DNA of 64,000 nucleotides from Pedobacter frigoris (GCF_005116445.1 NZ_SWBQ01000001.1:496001-560000); one strand, 5' to 3'; positions 8,200 through 17,412 are shown, counted from the first letter of the stretch. Numbers and translations: made by a program. The notes: generated from the letters alone by a model not told the origin.

Positions 8200-9225
8200 A
8201 TGATTCATTTAAACCAACAGCTCAAGCGTATTGAAATTTCAAGCTTTGAAATCGAAAATCAAATTGCTTTCAATTTTTTCAATAACCTCCCAGCTTCGGA
8301 ACGAGATGAAAAGTTACTTCGTGCTATCTATATTGGGGTATTGGCATTGATGGAAGATCGTATGTCAGCATTCCTTTCTAAAACCAGTAATGAACTTGGA
8401 ACAGAACTCGAAAGCCTGAAGATGATCTTCGATATGAAAAACGAACTATTTTATAAATCGTCAATAAAAGGGATATTGGCGGAGGATGAAATAGCAGATT
8501 TCTTAAATCAATATTTTACAGACAAAAGGTTAAAAGATCGAGCAATACTCACAGGAAATAGTGCTGGAATCATTCCAAAGAATAAAACAGGTGATATTAT
8601 CTGTGAAGTAGACGGTGACCCAAACCTAAGAATTGCAATTGAATGTAAATTTGACAAAAGCGTCCGGTTAGGGGAAATTGAAACCAAAGATTTATTTACG
8701 AGAAAAACAGATACAGCTTGGAGTCAACTGCTCGAAGCGCAAGCTAATCGGGATGCCAAAGTAAGCCTCATAGTATTTGACATTTCCTTGGTCGATAATT
8801 CTATTATTAAGGAATTTGAAAATGTAGGATATATCCCTAGTGTTGGACTAATTGCCATCATAAATTCCCAAAAAGGAGATTACTCAAATTTAGCAATAGC
8901 CTATATGTTGGCGAGGGACATTGCTTTAAATGCAAAACAAGTAGATTTAGATAAAGACTTACTGGTGATATTAGTCAATCGCCTTATCAAAGATATCAAC
9001 GAAATTACAACCATAAAAAGTCTTGTTCATAATAATATTGAGAATAATAAAGCAATCCTTAAACAATTGGAAAAAAGTATTTTGTTGATGGAGTTTAATC
9101 AAGAATACCTTAGAAAATTTCTTGTGGATGGCACCTTAACTAAAGAAGATTTGTTGAATTATTATCAGGGAGAAAATATTAAAGACAAATATCGGTTGAT
9201 TGAAAAAGATATTAATGGTTTATAA
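8200..9225 (+). CDS. PD-(D/E)XK nuclease-like protein between HerA and JetA
   Basis: A 341-residue protein I do not recognise as a named family. A helical N-terminus (1-90) leads into a PD-(D/E)XK-like core: a glutamate-bearing helix (GILAEDEIADFL, 91-102), an aspartate after a strand (GDIICEV, Asp132), the ExK signature IECKF (Glu148, Lys150), and a glutamine-rich helix (WSQLLEAQANRDAK). The C-terminal part, about 240-341, is helical with a short coiled-coil-like stretch. This is the pattern of restriction-endonuclease-fold DNases. It starts 6 bp after the HerA stop and ends 18 bp before JetA, so it belongs transcriptionally to both halves. It may be a second effector of the HerA module or an accessory of the Jet system; the sequence does not decide. 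Confidence 0.65.
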   Translation: MIHLNQQLKRIEISSFEIENQIAFNFFNNLPASERDEKLLRAIYIGVLALMEDRMSAFLSKTSNELGTELESLKMIFDMKNELFYKSSIKGILAEDEIADFLNQYFTDKRLKDRAILTGNSAGIIPKNKTGDIICEVDGDPNLRIAIECKFDKSVRLGEIETKDLFTRKTDTAWSQLLEAQANRDAKVSLIVFDISLVDNSIIKEFENVGYIPSVGLIAIINSQKGDYSNLAIAYMLARDIALNAKQVDLDKDLLVILVNRLIKDINEITTIKSLVHNNIENNKAILKQLEKSILLMEFNQEYLRKFLVDGTLTKEDLLNYYQGENIKDKYRLIEKDINGL

Positions 9226-9243
9226 AATAATTATTCAGTCAAA

Positions 9244-10560
9244 TTGAGTGAAAATACCAACCCAAATTTTGACTTCGTTAAAATTCTCAACGAGGACAAA
9301 ACATATAAGCTTCTCTTTCCCGACAGAGAAGTAGGGCTGGCTATTGTTTTAATTTTTGAAAAGATCGAGAATGGGACTTTCGAAGACGGAAAGTTTACAG
9401 AAAAAGATTTACATAAAGCTTTTGAGCAGATTTATATAACCGAGAAGCGATATCCGAAAGAGGTATACAGTGAGCAGATAATGAACTTACAGGAATACTT
9501 CCTGGATTATGATCAGCTAGCCCAAAAGTATTTTTTTAAAGATTACGCGTATAAATTTTGTAAACACGCAAAGGAAACTTTACAGGGAGCATTTAACCCT
9601 ACAAGGATACAGAAGATCTGTATCCACCTGACAAATTCGTTAAGAACTACTGAGGATCTTAAATTTTGGTTAACTGATGAGTTTAAAAAGTATGAACCCG
9701 ATCTAAGAGAACAAATCGACTTTCTCGACCGCCAAATCTCTTTATCAATTGAAGACTTAAAAAAAGAAACAAATTTGCTTAATCAAAACTTTGTTGATGT
9801 TTTGGTGGCGACTGAAGAACGGCTTACAAACTCACAATTACATGTAAAAGAATTAAGAGCCGCTTATTCTGAAACGAAAACAATGAGGACATTGTTGGAG
9901 CAAAAAGGCAACTATGATAATGAGATTAATGACCTGATATCAGAAGTACACGTTTTTATTAAATATATCAACGATCGGTTGAATTCAATTGACCGAAAAT
10001 TAGACCGTATTCAACCCAAGATCCGGCAACTCTTTTCTACATTAAACAAACCCGCATTCAATTCAAAAATTGAAAAGTTCATTTTATTTATTCTTAAAAA
10101 GAGCGAACTGGATAATAAAAAGAATATTGTTTTTCCTGCTAGTATTACTTGTCCGGTCATACATATCCCAACGCCAAATTTCACGATAATTAGCAGGGAT
10201 AAAGAACTGTTTCCACCAAAGCCGAAAGAGAGAAGACATTATAAACAAAATGAAAAGATCATTGGTGAAAACAAAGAAAAAATACTAACGAAACTTAAAG
10301 AAGTTGACACGATCCTAAATTGGGAGAAATACATTCTGTCAGAAATTGAGCTAAGAGGGCGACTGAATTTAACAGAAGTATTTTTCAGGATGTTGAAAGA
10401 GGAAAATAACAGTCAGATAGCAGTAACAGTTATTTTCAACTTGATAAAACACACGTATAGCAATTCTGATAGACTTCAGTTAAAGGTAGAAAAGTCGTTG
10501 GTAACAAATAATGAATTTAATATATCACTATGGGAAATGACAATTATAAAGCAACAATAA
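9244..10560 (+). CDS. jetA: JetA-like (MukF/MksF-type kleisin) of a Wadjet condensin system
   Basis: A 438-residue protein with a TTG start (TTGAGTGAAAAT); no better ATG lies nearby. An N-terminal winged-helix-like portion (1-130) is followed by long helical stretches (LREQIDFLDRQISLSIEDLKKETN, here cut into parts) and a C-terminal domain, as in MukF/MksF/JetA kleisins, which bridge the heads of the SMC-like ATPase. Identification rests mainly on gene order: kleisin, small acidic partner, giant SMC-like ATPase and Toprim protein, the fixed order of Wadjet/Mks operons. Its 3' end overlaps the next gene by 31 bp. Sequence alone gives only moderate support. Confidence 0.72.
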   Translation: MSENTNPNFDFVKILNEDKTYKLLFPDREVGLAIVLIFEKIENGTFEDGKFTEKDLHKAFEQIYITEKRYPKEVYSEQIMNLQEYFLDYDQLAQKYFFKDYAYKFCKHAKETLQGAFNPTRIQKICIHLTNSLRTTEDLKFWLTDEFKKYEPDLREQIDFLDRQISLSIEDLKKETNLLNQNFVDVLVATEERLTNSQLHVKELRAAYSETKTMRTLLEQKGNYDNEINDLISEVHVFIKYINDRLNSIDRKLDRIQPKIRQLFSTLNKPAFNSKIEKFILFILKKSELDNKKNIVFPASITCPVIHIPTPNFTIISRDKELFPPKPKERRHYKQNEKIIGENKEKILTKLKEVDTILNWEKYILSEIELRGRLNLTEVFFRMLKEENNSQIAVTVIFNLIKHTYSNSDRLQLKVEKSLVTNNEFNISLWEMTIIKQQ

Positions 10561-11177
10561 GTGATTTTTTATTTGCTGATCATGCTAGAGAGCTTTTTGC
10601 GGAGATTGATTACTTTTTAAAGGATGGGGTGCATTTTCAGAGACACAGCAACCAAATAGGCCAGTTTAATTTTATTGATAAGAACTTTGATAGTCTTAGA
10701 CTCTATTATCGAGAGTTTTTTGATGTAGAGCTTTCTGAAGCAGGTGAAAAAGCGAATGCCTATTTCTATTTGGATTTTCATGGAAATAATCGTGGAAATA
10801 TCTCAGCCCGGCATAGAGATATACTAAAAAGCGAATATGTAATTATAGGCTTCATCATTTATAAAATCGTTTATATCGATAAAGAAATAGACCTAGATTC
10901 TGTCCAAAAACTGAAAGAGAAAATACGCATTGAATATGAAGATTATAAACCTGGCATTTACAGGTTGATTGCCAAATCTAGAAATACCACCCCCGGAAAT
11001 CTTAATGATAATGCAATAGACACTACAATTCAATCAGCATTAGAAGAATTTAAAAAAATAGGTTGGATCGAATTAAACAGAGATGAATTCGGCTTATTAC
11101 CTGCTTTTGATAGGCTAATAAAGGTTTATGAAGAATATATCTTAACTATTGATGAAACCTTAAACGAATTGAAATGA
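10530..11177 (+). CDS. jetB: JetB-like (MukE/MksE-type, DUF4194-like) subunit
   Basis: A 215-residue acidic, winged-helix-type protein. The segment FKKIGWIELNRDEFGLLPAF near residues 170-190 is the usual look of the MukE/JetB winged helix, and LRLYYREFFDVEL near 50 is the dimerisation portion. MukE-type subunits bind the kleisin as dimers and modulate the ATPase. The start overlaps the end of jetA by 31 bp, and the stop overlaps the ATG of jetC by 4 bp, which implies translational coupling and fixed stoichiometry. Assigned mainly from position and size. Confidence 0.72.
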   Translation: MGNDNYKATISDFLFADHARELFAEIDYFLKDGVHFQRHSNQIGQFNFIDKNFDSLRLYYREFFDVELSEAGEKANAYFYLDFHGNNRGNISARHRDILKSEYVIIGFIIYKIVYIDKEIDLDSVQKLKEKIRIEYEDYKPGIYRLIAKSRNTTPGNLNDNAIDTTIQSALEEFKKIGWIELNRDEFGLLPAFDRLIKVYEEYILTIDETLNELK

Positions 11178-14100
11178 AAAAGTATCCAAGAATAAAAAGG
11201 CTGTCTACCTTGGGCATTGTTCATCATCAAAATTTTGATTATGAATTTAGTTCATTTAGAACGGATTTTGTTGGCGAAGGCGGAGCTGGGAAAAGCATGA
11301 TATCTGATCTTTTGCAATTAATTTGTGTTGGAACGAAAGCCTTTCATTCACCAACTAAAGGTACTGGTCCAAGAAAGCCTCATACTATGGTTTTAAGAAC
11401 GGAAGGAAAAGGTACTGATATGGGATATGCATTTATCAATATTGAAAAAGCAGAGAATCAATATCTCATCATAGGTATTTACTTGGAAAGCTCTGGCACT
11501 TCCAATATGTTTATCATCCAAAATGGCAATAATTTTAATTCAGATACAAATTTGGTTCCTTTTTCCAGAATATTAGGAGTTGGAGATTTTCAGAACAATA
11601 ATATCATTTTTCCTATTAATGAGCTTAAAGAGCATATCCAGGATAATTTAAATCTGACATGCGAATCCTGGGAAAGAACCTCTATTTACCATAAGATTCT
11701 TTTTAATAATAACTTATTACCTATAGACCTTTCGGTGAGCGGCAAAACATTAGAGAATTATGCTAAGATTATACAGGCGTTTTCAAGAGAATCTTTAGAT
11801 ATCAGTAAAAGCAGTAGCGTACAAACTTTTTTATTTGGTGAGGAAGATGAAAAAGAATTGATCAGAAAATTCTACGCCACTGTAGAAGAGCTTCAGGAAG
11901 ATACCAGGCAGTTTGAAAATAATTTGGGAGAAATAGAAGCATTAACAACCAAGCAAATCCAATTGAGCAACCTGCTGGATTTAAAGAACTATAAAGAGAA
12001 ACATCATCAGTCATTTTTGATCGCTTCTTACCAATTTTATAACAATCAAATCACCATAAGTTCAAATGTAATTCGAAATCAGCTAGATAACTATCATTAT
12101 AGCTTAAGGTCAATTCCTTCATTAAAAGAAAAAATTGAAGAGAAGATTGCTTCCATAAAGGCTGAAAAGGAAGAAAGGGAATTCGCGTGGGAGGAAGCAT
12201 TTAGAACCAAAAGTGAATTGGAAAACAAAGTATCCAAAAGGCGGAAATTTTCTTCCTGGATGCAGGATTTTAAATGTTCTAGGGAAGCACTTATTGATAA
12301 ATTCGATAAATACCAAAAATCTATAACTACTATTAAAAGAATTAATGAATTACAGGAAGCTCTAAGATTGAGTAATATGCTTACAGCATTCAAAAGCAGC
12401 GAGTATAATGAAAAACACATTATCAATCAGATAGATAAACAACTTGAGAAAATAGTAATAGAATTAGAACTGAAGAACAAGCTCAGAGCCTTAAACAATA
12501 TTGAAGATAAACACTCCCTGGCTTATTGGGCTTTGCAATTACCAGATGAATTAAGCTTAAATCAAGAAGCCATTATCCGTAAATACCAGAATGAAGAGAT
12601 TAAAATAGATACTCCTGTTAATCCATCAAAAAGATATGTCCCTATTCCTGAAGCACTGCTAAACGATATTGTTATATATAAATCTGAGGAAAATGGTTTT
12701 TGGCTTGATCTCAATGGCGTTATTGAGTTCTTTTCAACTACTTTTTCTCCAATTTTTAATACCAAAGATAAGAATGAGATAAAAGCTTATTTTCAAAAAG
12801 AAGCTACAAGTATTCAAACTGATATTCTGAATTTAGAAAAAGATATCAGGGAAAAAACTCTTTTAAAAAGTGTTTTTGAGAGTTTGGAAAACCCTGATGA
12901 ATATTTGGTGGCTTGGAATGCTCAAACAGATTTAGAAGACCAGCTCGAGACCCACAGCATGTACGAAATAAGCTTGGAGGATTTTAAAGAATATTCAAAC
13001 TTGTACACACAAGACTTAATTGAAGACGATTTTAAAAACAGTAAAGCAGCATTTGAGAAATTAGATACTTATAGAAACAGCTTAATAACACTTTATGAGA
13101 ATCTCGAAAGAGAATCAGCTTCTTTTTTTGAAATTCAAACCGACTACAGAATTGAAGATATCAAAAGCAACTATAATCTGCCATCTGATCCTGATTTTAA
13201 TAAAGAAACCTTTTTATCTTATTTAGAAGAGACAGAAAATTATTATAAGGCGTTTCAAAAGCTTTACAATCAGGAAAAATTGAAATATCAGGAAGCAGAA
13301 AATATACTTTATTTACATGCACAGATTAAAGATATAATCTCCAAGAAAAATAAAATCTATTCAGAAAATGCGCAGATAGTAAATCAAGATTCTGAGCTTT
13401 TAGAGGAAGTAAATGAACAGCTAATAGAAAAATTGAATGCAGATTATGATTCAGCAAATCGTAAATATATTATAGAATATAATGTGCTTGTTAGGCAATA
13501 TCTAAAAACAAATGTGGAGCGGTTTGAAAACTCTGGAGATTTTCGTGCATTGTGTGAAGAGATACTACCTTCTGAGATTTTCAGTGAGATCAATACATTA
13601 GAACGAGAAGTGATCGAAATGATAGACAAGTATCTTAAAGATATTAATCTGAAAAATAAAAGATTAAACAATAGAAAGCTTCAAAAATTAGCTGTTATAA
13701 TCGAAGAAGTGGCCAGCGAAGTGAGTGACCAAAGAAATGACATCAGGACAATTAGAAATTTTCTTAACGCTGATGATAAAAAGATAACGGGAGGACACAC
13801 AGTAAGCCTCGAGGATGATAGCGAAGGAGTATTTTCTTCTGATTGGATGAATGTATTCACCGAAAATATTAATAAGGATTTGGGATTGGGATTAGAAAAT
13901 TCTTTGTTCGAATCTGAAAAAGGAATTACAAATGATCTAGAGAAATATCCATCATTAAAGGAGAAACTCACGGAGGCTTTTTATCGATCCGGTGGGTCGC
14001 GGAGTTTAAAACCTACAATAGAAGAATTATTAAATCCTAAATCTTACTATACTGTAAAATTCTCTATTAAGACCAATCAAGGTAAGAAAAATGACGGCAG

Positions 14101-14407
14101 TACCAGTCAAACTTATGCTGCTATTTCACTGCTTTGTATCGCAAAATTGTCTTTGCTAAATAGGCAATCAAAGAATTCCCCTGTTGAGGCTATTCGATTT
14201 ATGGCAATTGATGAAGCAGAAGGTTTGGGCGGTAATTTTGATATGCTTTATAAAATTGCGCTAGCAAATGATTATCAAATATTATCACTTTCTATCAGTC
14301 CAAACAAGATTGATGCAGAAAGGCAAAATATTTACTTGCTTCATAACAGCTTAGAAGACGAAAAAGTTAACTATGATCCAGTACCTATATTTGGTTTGAC
14401 AAGCTAA
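11174..14407 (+). CDS. jetC: JetC-like SMC/MukB-type ATPase of the Wadjet system
   Basis: A 1077-residue SMC-like ATPase. Walker A GEGGAGKS at residues 34-41 and Walker B FMAIDEAEG near 1009-1016 are separated by roughly 900 residues of predicted coiled coil rich in Glu, Lys and Leu. The signature region before Walker B reads GSTSQTYAAISLL, as in MukB/JetC-type heads. In known Wadjet systems this subunit extrudes DNA loops and, with the Toprim subunit, senses and cleaves small circular plasmids. Both head motifs are intact and the reading frame is unbroken. Its ATG overlaps the jetB stop, and jetD begins 12 bp after its end. Confidence 0.86.
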   Translation: MKKYPRIKRLSTLGIVHHQNFDYEFSSFRTDFVGEGGAGKSMISDLLQLICVGTKAFHSPTKGTGPRKPHTMVLRTEGKGTDMGYAFINIEKAENQYLIIGIYLESSGTSNMFIIQNGNNFNSDTNLVPFSRILGVGDFQNNNIIFPINELKEHIQDNLNLTCESWERTSIYHKILFNNNLLPIDLSVSGKTLENYAKIIQAFSRESLDISKSSSVQTFLFGEEDEKELIRKFYATVEELQEDTRQFENNLGEIEALTTKQIQLSNLLDLKNYKEKHHQSFLIASYQFYNNQITISSNVIRNQLDNYHYSLRSIPSLKEKIEEKIASIKAEKEEREFAWEEAFRTKSELENKVSKRRKFSSWMQDFKCSREALIDKFDKYQKSITTIKRINELQEALRLSNMLTAFKSSEYNEKHIINQIDKQLEKIVIELELKNKLRALNNIEDKHSLAYWALQLPDELSLNQEAIIRKYQNEEIKIDTPVNPSKRYVPIPEALLNDIVIYKSEENGFWLDLNGVIEFFSTTFSPIFNTKDKNEIKAYFQKEATSIQTDILNLEKDIREKTLLKSVFESLENPDEYLVAWNAQTDLEDQLETHSMYEISLEDFKEYSNLYTQDLIEDDFKNSKAAFEKLDTYRNSLITLYENLERESASFFEIQTDYRIEDIKSNYNLPSDPDFNKETFLSYLEETENYYKAFQKLYNQEKLKYQEAENILYLHAQIKDIISKKNKIYSENAQIVNQDSELLEEVNEQLIEKLNADYDSANRKYIIEYNVLVRQYLKTNVERFENSGDFRALCEEILPSEIFSEINTLEREVIEMIDKYLKDINLKNKRLNNRKLQKLAVIIEEVASEVSDQRNDIRTIRNFLNADDKKITGGHTVSLEDDSEGVFSSDWMNVFTENINKDLGLGLENSLFESEKGITNDLEKYPSLKEKLTEAFYRSGGSRSLKPTIEELLNPKSYYTVKFSIKTNQGKKNDGSTSQTYAAISLLCIAKLSLLNRQSKNSPVEAIRFMAIDEAEGLGGNFDMLYKIALANDYQILSLSISPNKIDAERQNIYLLHNSLEDEKVNYDPVPIFGLTS

Positions 14408-14419
14408 ATTGTTTAGATA

Positions 14420-15367
14420 ATGAAACATATTGAATGGAAATATCTAGTCGGCTTACATAAGCTTTATACAGATGGAAAAACCAAATTGAAAATCCTAAAT
14501 AATGATTATATTAATTTGATATTATTTAAGCAAAAGAAACTGATCAGGTTTAAATCAGGTAATCATTCCATTATTGAAGCAAACCAACGATATACTGAAT
14601 TCTATAAACTAGAACTATTAGATACGCATAATTACTATAATACTTTTTTTGAGCAGTCAGGAATAGAAAATAATGCAAAGAAAACTTTTACTCAGGAGGA
14701 CCTGGAGGCTCTGATGTTTGTTTACTACAATAAAAAAGAACTTCAAGAAAAACTGACAACAGTGAAAAAATTCTCTGCAAGAGTATTTAGAAATGAGAAC
14801 TCAAAGTACCTAGAAAATAAGCCAAGCCTAAAAACTGCAGTTTTACAACTATTAGAGGTTAATGAGTTTCCGGAGAAAGATCCTAAAAATCAACAGTGGA
14901 GATTTGTTATTGATTGTGATAATCCTAAAGCTATTGTATTATGTGAAAATCTAGATTGCCTTAAAATACCAGTTGAGTATAAGAAGAATAATATCGAACT
15001 ATGGTATGTAGGAGGTAATAACACAAAGCCTTTGCAGGATATCCAACAGGATAAACTGCAATTACCTATTTATTATTTTTGTGATTGGGACTATGCTGGA
15101 CTGAATATTTATTCGAAGGTTAAAGAAATCTTTCATAATAAAAATAAGGAAATACAAATAATACAACCACCGGCAAATGCCAAAAGACTTCCTGTTGGCG
15201 TTAAGCACCATAAGAGTAAATGGAAAAAGGAAGATTTTTCAGGATTGACAGAAGGTAATTTTAGTCAAGAGCAGGTAGATTTTATAAATCAACTTATTTC
15301 CGATAATGAGTGGGTAGAAGAGGAGTCGATGGACCTTATAAATTTACTAGATGCCGACTTAAGCTAA
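14420..15367 (+). CDS. jetD: JetD-like Toprim nuclease subunit
   Basis: A 315-residue protein with an N-terminal arm/winged-helix region and a Toprim fold. The expected catalytic glutamate is in AIVLCENLDC (Glu176), and the metal-binding aspartates are in YYFCDWDYAGL (Asp222, Asp224), matching the topoisomerase VI-A-like Toprim of JetD/MksG. In characterised systems JetD cuts plasmid DNA after the condensin has extruded it. It is the last gene of the operon; catalytic residues look complete. A new promoter follows at 15386, so the next pair is probably a separate unit. Confidence 0.82.
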   Translation: MKHIEWKYLVGLHKLYTDGKTKLKILNNDYINLILFKQKKLIRFKSGNHSIIEANQRYTEFYKLELLDTHNYYNTFFEQSGIENNAKKTFTQEDLEALMFVYYNKKELQEKLTTVKKFSARVFRNENSKYLENKPSLKTAVLQLLEVNEFPEKDPKNQQWRFVIDCDNPKAIVLCENLDCLKIPVEYKKNNIELWYVGGNNTKPLQDIQQDKLQLPIYYFCDWDYAGLNIYSKVKEIFHNKNKEIQIIQPPANAKRLPVGVKHHKSKWKKEDFSGLTEGNFSQEQVDFINQLISDNEWVEEESMDLINLLDADLS

Positions 15368-15385
15368 TGTAAATCATTGTAAGTT

Positions 15386-15393
15386 TATATTTG
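15386..15393 (+). promoter_or_regulatory. Candidate promoter of the DUF3800 gene pair
   Basis: TATATTTG matches the TAnnTTTG -7 element exactly and lies 114 bp before the DUF3800 start. Another match at 15496 overlaps the start codon and cannot drive it. The intergenic stretch is AT-rich, and no clear -33 element was identified. Confidence 0.4.
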
Positions 15394-15506
15394 ATGCAAA
15401 ACTTACACCAATTAGGCAATTTTTATAGTTGCTAATAACACAATGTCTTGTCCTGAATTTGCTTATTGTTTTTGAAAAATGAACTGAAAATAGATTAGAT
15501 TTGCAG

Positions 15507-16217
15507 ATGACATTTAATCTGTTCCTAGACGAGAGTTGCCATTTTGAAAAGGACAATTCCTCGGTAATGTGTATTGGGTATATTAAGGTGCCCGAAGCAT
15601 CATATCAGAAGCTATATGAATGCATCCGCAGTCTGAAGCTCGAACACAAGTCTACCTTTGAGTTGAAATGGAACAAGTTCTCCAATTCTAGGTTACCTTT
15701 TTATAAGGCACTTGTCGATCTTTTCTTTGACTCTCCCCTGGAATTTCGTTGTATTTTGGTCAAATACAAGGATCGCCTCTCACATGAAGAGTTTAATGGC
15801 GGTTCGCACGAAAATTTTTATTATAAGATGACCTACTTTCTTCTAAAGCCAAACAACCTCGGTTCAGATTATAAGGTCTTTTTGGATGTCATCAATACGC
15901 GCGGTAAGGAAAGGCTGAACAAGATACAGGAAATTTTCAGGCACTTGCACAATGGCGAATCCCCCTTTGTTTCATTTCAGCATTTGCACACGGAAAATCT
16001 TTTTTTCCAGCTCACTGATCTCTTTGTCGGCGCAATAACCTACAAATCGAGGGTTGTCGCTGGTGATTTTAAAGCTTCCCATCCTGCCAAGATGGAATTT
16101 GTCAAATATCTGGAAGAAAGGTCTGGGTATCTTTTGGAAGAGGGAACAGAGCCTTGGGAAACCAAGTTCAACATTTTTGATCATCAACCTAACATGAACA
16201 AGAATGTCGGTCAGTAA
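15507..16217 (+). CDS. DUF3800 family protein (RNase H-like fold)
   Basis: 236 residues from the ATG at 15507; a TTG two codons upstream is possible but less likely. The N-terminal FLDESCHF is the DUF3800 signature (FxDES), followed by the GYIKVPE strand and, at the C-terminus, FFQLTDLFVGAITYKSR with its LTDLFVG motif, an aspartate expected in the RNase H-like active site. DUF3800 proteins are common in phages, mobile elements and defence islands; their substrate is not established. The gene overlaps the following gene by 14 bp. The cysteine in DESC, where glycine is usual, is a small oddity. Confidence 0.8.
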   Translation: MTFNLFLDESCHFEKDNSSVMCIGYIKVPEASYQKLYECIRSLKLEHKSTFELKWNKFSNSRLPFYKALVDLFFDSPLEFRCILVKYKDRLSHEEFNGGSHENFYYKMTYFLLKPNNLGSDYKVFLDVINTRGKERLNKIQEIFRHLHNGESPFVSFQHLHTENLFFQLTDLFVGAITYKSRVVAGDFKASHPAKMEFVKYLEERSGYLLEEGTEPWETKFNIFDHQPNMNKNVGQ

Positions 16218-16713
16218 ACTTAAGCCATATTTTGAAGACGATATTTTAGATGCATCCTTCAATAAACCACAACTTGATGAGCTTTACGAGGTTTTCAAAG
16301 AGCACTTTGTTTTCGACCCCTTTGAAATCGATGGCAAGAGGATCAAGATCATCCATCAGAAATCTAGGGTAAAGCAATATTCGGAATATTCGGAAACTTT
16401 TGCGCACATCATATCTAGGAAAACTTATATTTTGGATGCCAGGATCTATGAATGTCAACGGGCCAACAGGATACATTGGATCAGACCTGTTTTACAGTCT
16501 CATCCCTGTAAGGACATCTTCTACTATAGGTGGAAGGACGATGAGGGTGTATGCAAACACCATTACTGGTTATTCGACAAGAATTTTATGGTAGTAACTG
16601 TAGATGTAAAACCAGATTTGAGGATTGTAACCACTTTCTGCGTTGACAATGATCAGAAATCTAAATTCTATGAACGATACAAGAATTTTCAGGAAGGAGA
16701 AGATTGTCTTTAA
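16204..16713 (+). CDS. Unrecognised partner of the DUF3800 gene
   Basis: A 169-residue soluble protein I do not recognise. It is rich in aromatic residues and has a compact beta-strand-like C-terminal half (FYYRWKDDEGV, HHYWLFDKNFMVVTVDV). No signal peptide, membrane segment or nucleotide-binding motif is visible. Its ATG lies within the last codons of the DUF3800 gene, so the pair is translationally coupled and may act as a unit, perhaps a nuclease with an inhibitor or adaptor; that role is inference only. Confidence 0.6.
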   Translation: MSVSKLKPYFEDDILDASFNKPQLDELYEVFKEHFVFDPFEIDGKRIKIIHQKSRVKQYSEYSETFAHIISRKTYILDARIYECQRANRIHWIRPVLQSHPCKDIFYYRWKDDEGVCKHHYWLFDKNFMVVTVDVKPDLRIVTTFCVDNDQKSKFYERYKNFQEGEDCL

Positions 16714-16802
16714 ATAAAAACAGCACCCGTTCGGTGCTGAGCGCAAATACGGCTTTGCGTTGCCAATACATTTGTCCTTTGGGCAATGATAGAACAAAGA
16801 TA
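16714..16802 (-). ncRNA. Candidate small RNA: promoter, three hairpins, intrinsic terminator
   Basis: Read on the minus strand: a perfect -7 element TATCTTTG (16802-16795), then three consecutive stem-loops, (1) TTGCC.../GGCAA, (2) CGCAAA/TTTGCG (16759-16742), (3) CAGCACC/GGTGCTG (16739-16721), and a run TTTTTATTT. The last hairpin with its T run has the form of an intrinsic terminator on this strand only; the plus strand lacks T's after it. The predicted transcript is about 75 nt. No known RNA family is recognised. A short overlapping open frame (16570-16797) is judged a shadow. Confidence 0.45.
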
Positions 16803-17033
16803 TAAATATTTTATAAATATTTATAAAATATTTTTAGTTGTCTTTATAATAAATGATTACGATCGTTTTGGGATTCGGTATTGACACATAAAGGAACTAT
16901 CAATGTAGATGCAGTGTGGACACTGTTCAGCCCACTCTCAATTAGCGATTTTCTTATTAAATTAAAGGTGTTTATGCATAGTATCAGCCAATACAAGGTA
17001 ATAAAAAATGACAAAAGTATTTGCTGGCAAATT

Positions 17034-17361
17034 TGCCAACTTTTTTGTTCTAATATAATCTGGTCAAGGTGTCCTTGATGAAAATTGGAAAATTTTTATG
17101 CTCTTTTTATATAAATCCTTTTCTCTCCAAATCCTCAATTATAGGCTCAATAAGCAATAAAAAGCGATTTAAATGTTCAAAGTATTCCTGCTGATCGGTA
17201 CTGTTCTAAGTATGCACGCTTAGGGTATAAACCGCACTTTGAATATTTTAAAGTGCGGTTTTTTAGTTCAAAATCATTGTTTTTAGCTATCTCAGCCTTG
17301 TTCAAAGTATTACTTCTAAAGGCTTTTGCAACTAAGGGGGATTACAAGATTACGTTTGAAC
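17034..17361. repeat. Degenerate repeat, copy A, with a conserved gene tail
   Basis: About 330 bp resembling copy B (32821-33121) throughout and copy C (34485-34790) in part. It starts TGCCAACTTTTTTGTTCTA, followed by a TGGTCAAGGT hairpin. On the minus strand comes a 30-codon 3' gene tail (17199-17107, TDQQEYFEHLNRFLLLIEP then IIEDLERKGFI, stop). It continues with a + strand terminator (CCGCACTTT/AAAGTGCGG, 17232-17264) and ends in a diverged form of the 19-bp repeat. The parent gene of the tail is not recognised. 16803-17033 is AT-rich with no gene seen. Confidence 0.6.
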
Positions 17362-17412
17362 TTTTTTTATGCAATAAAGTAGTTTATCCATCCTTCAATA
17401 TTTGCATCATCC

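Noticed and set aside
17170-17260. A short leader-peptide-like frame (MFKVFLLIG) followed by a terminator in repeat A, read as an attenuator
   Set aside because: The same bases are better explained as the reverse complement of the conserved gene tail. The frame lengths differ between copies A, B and C, and no structural gene follows closely.
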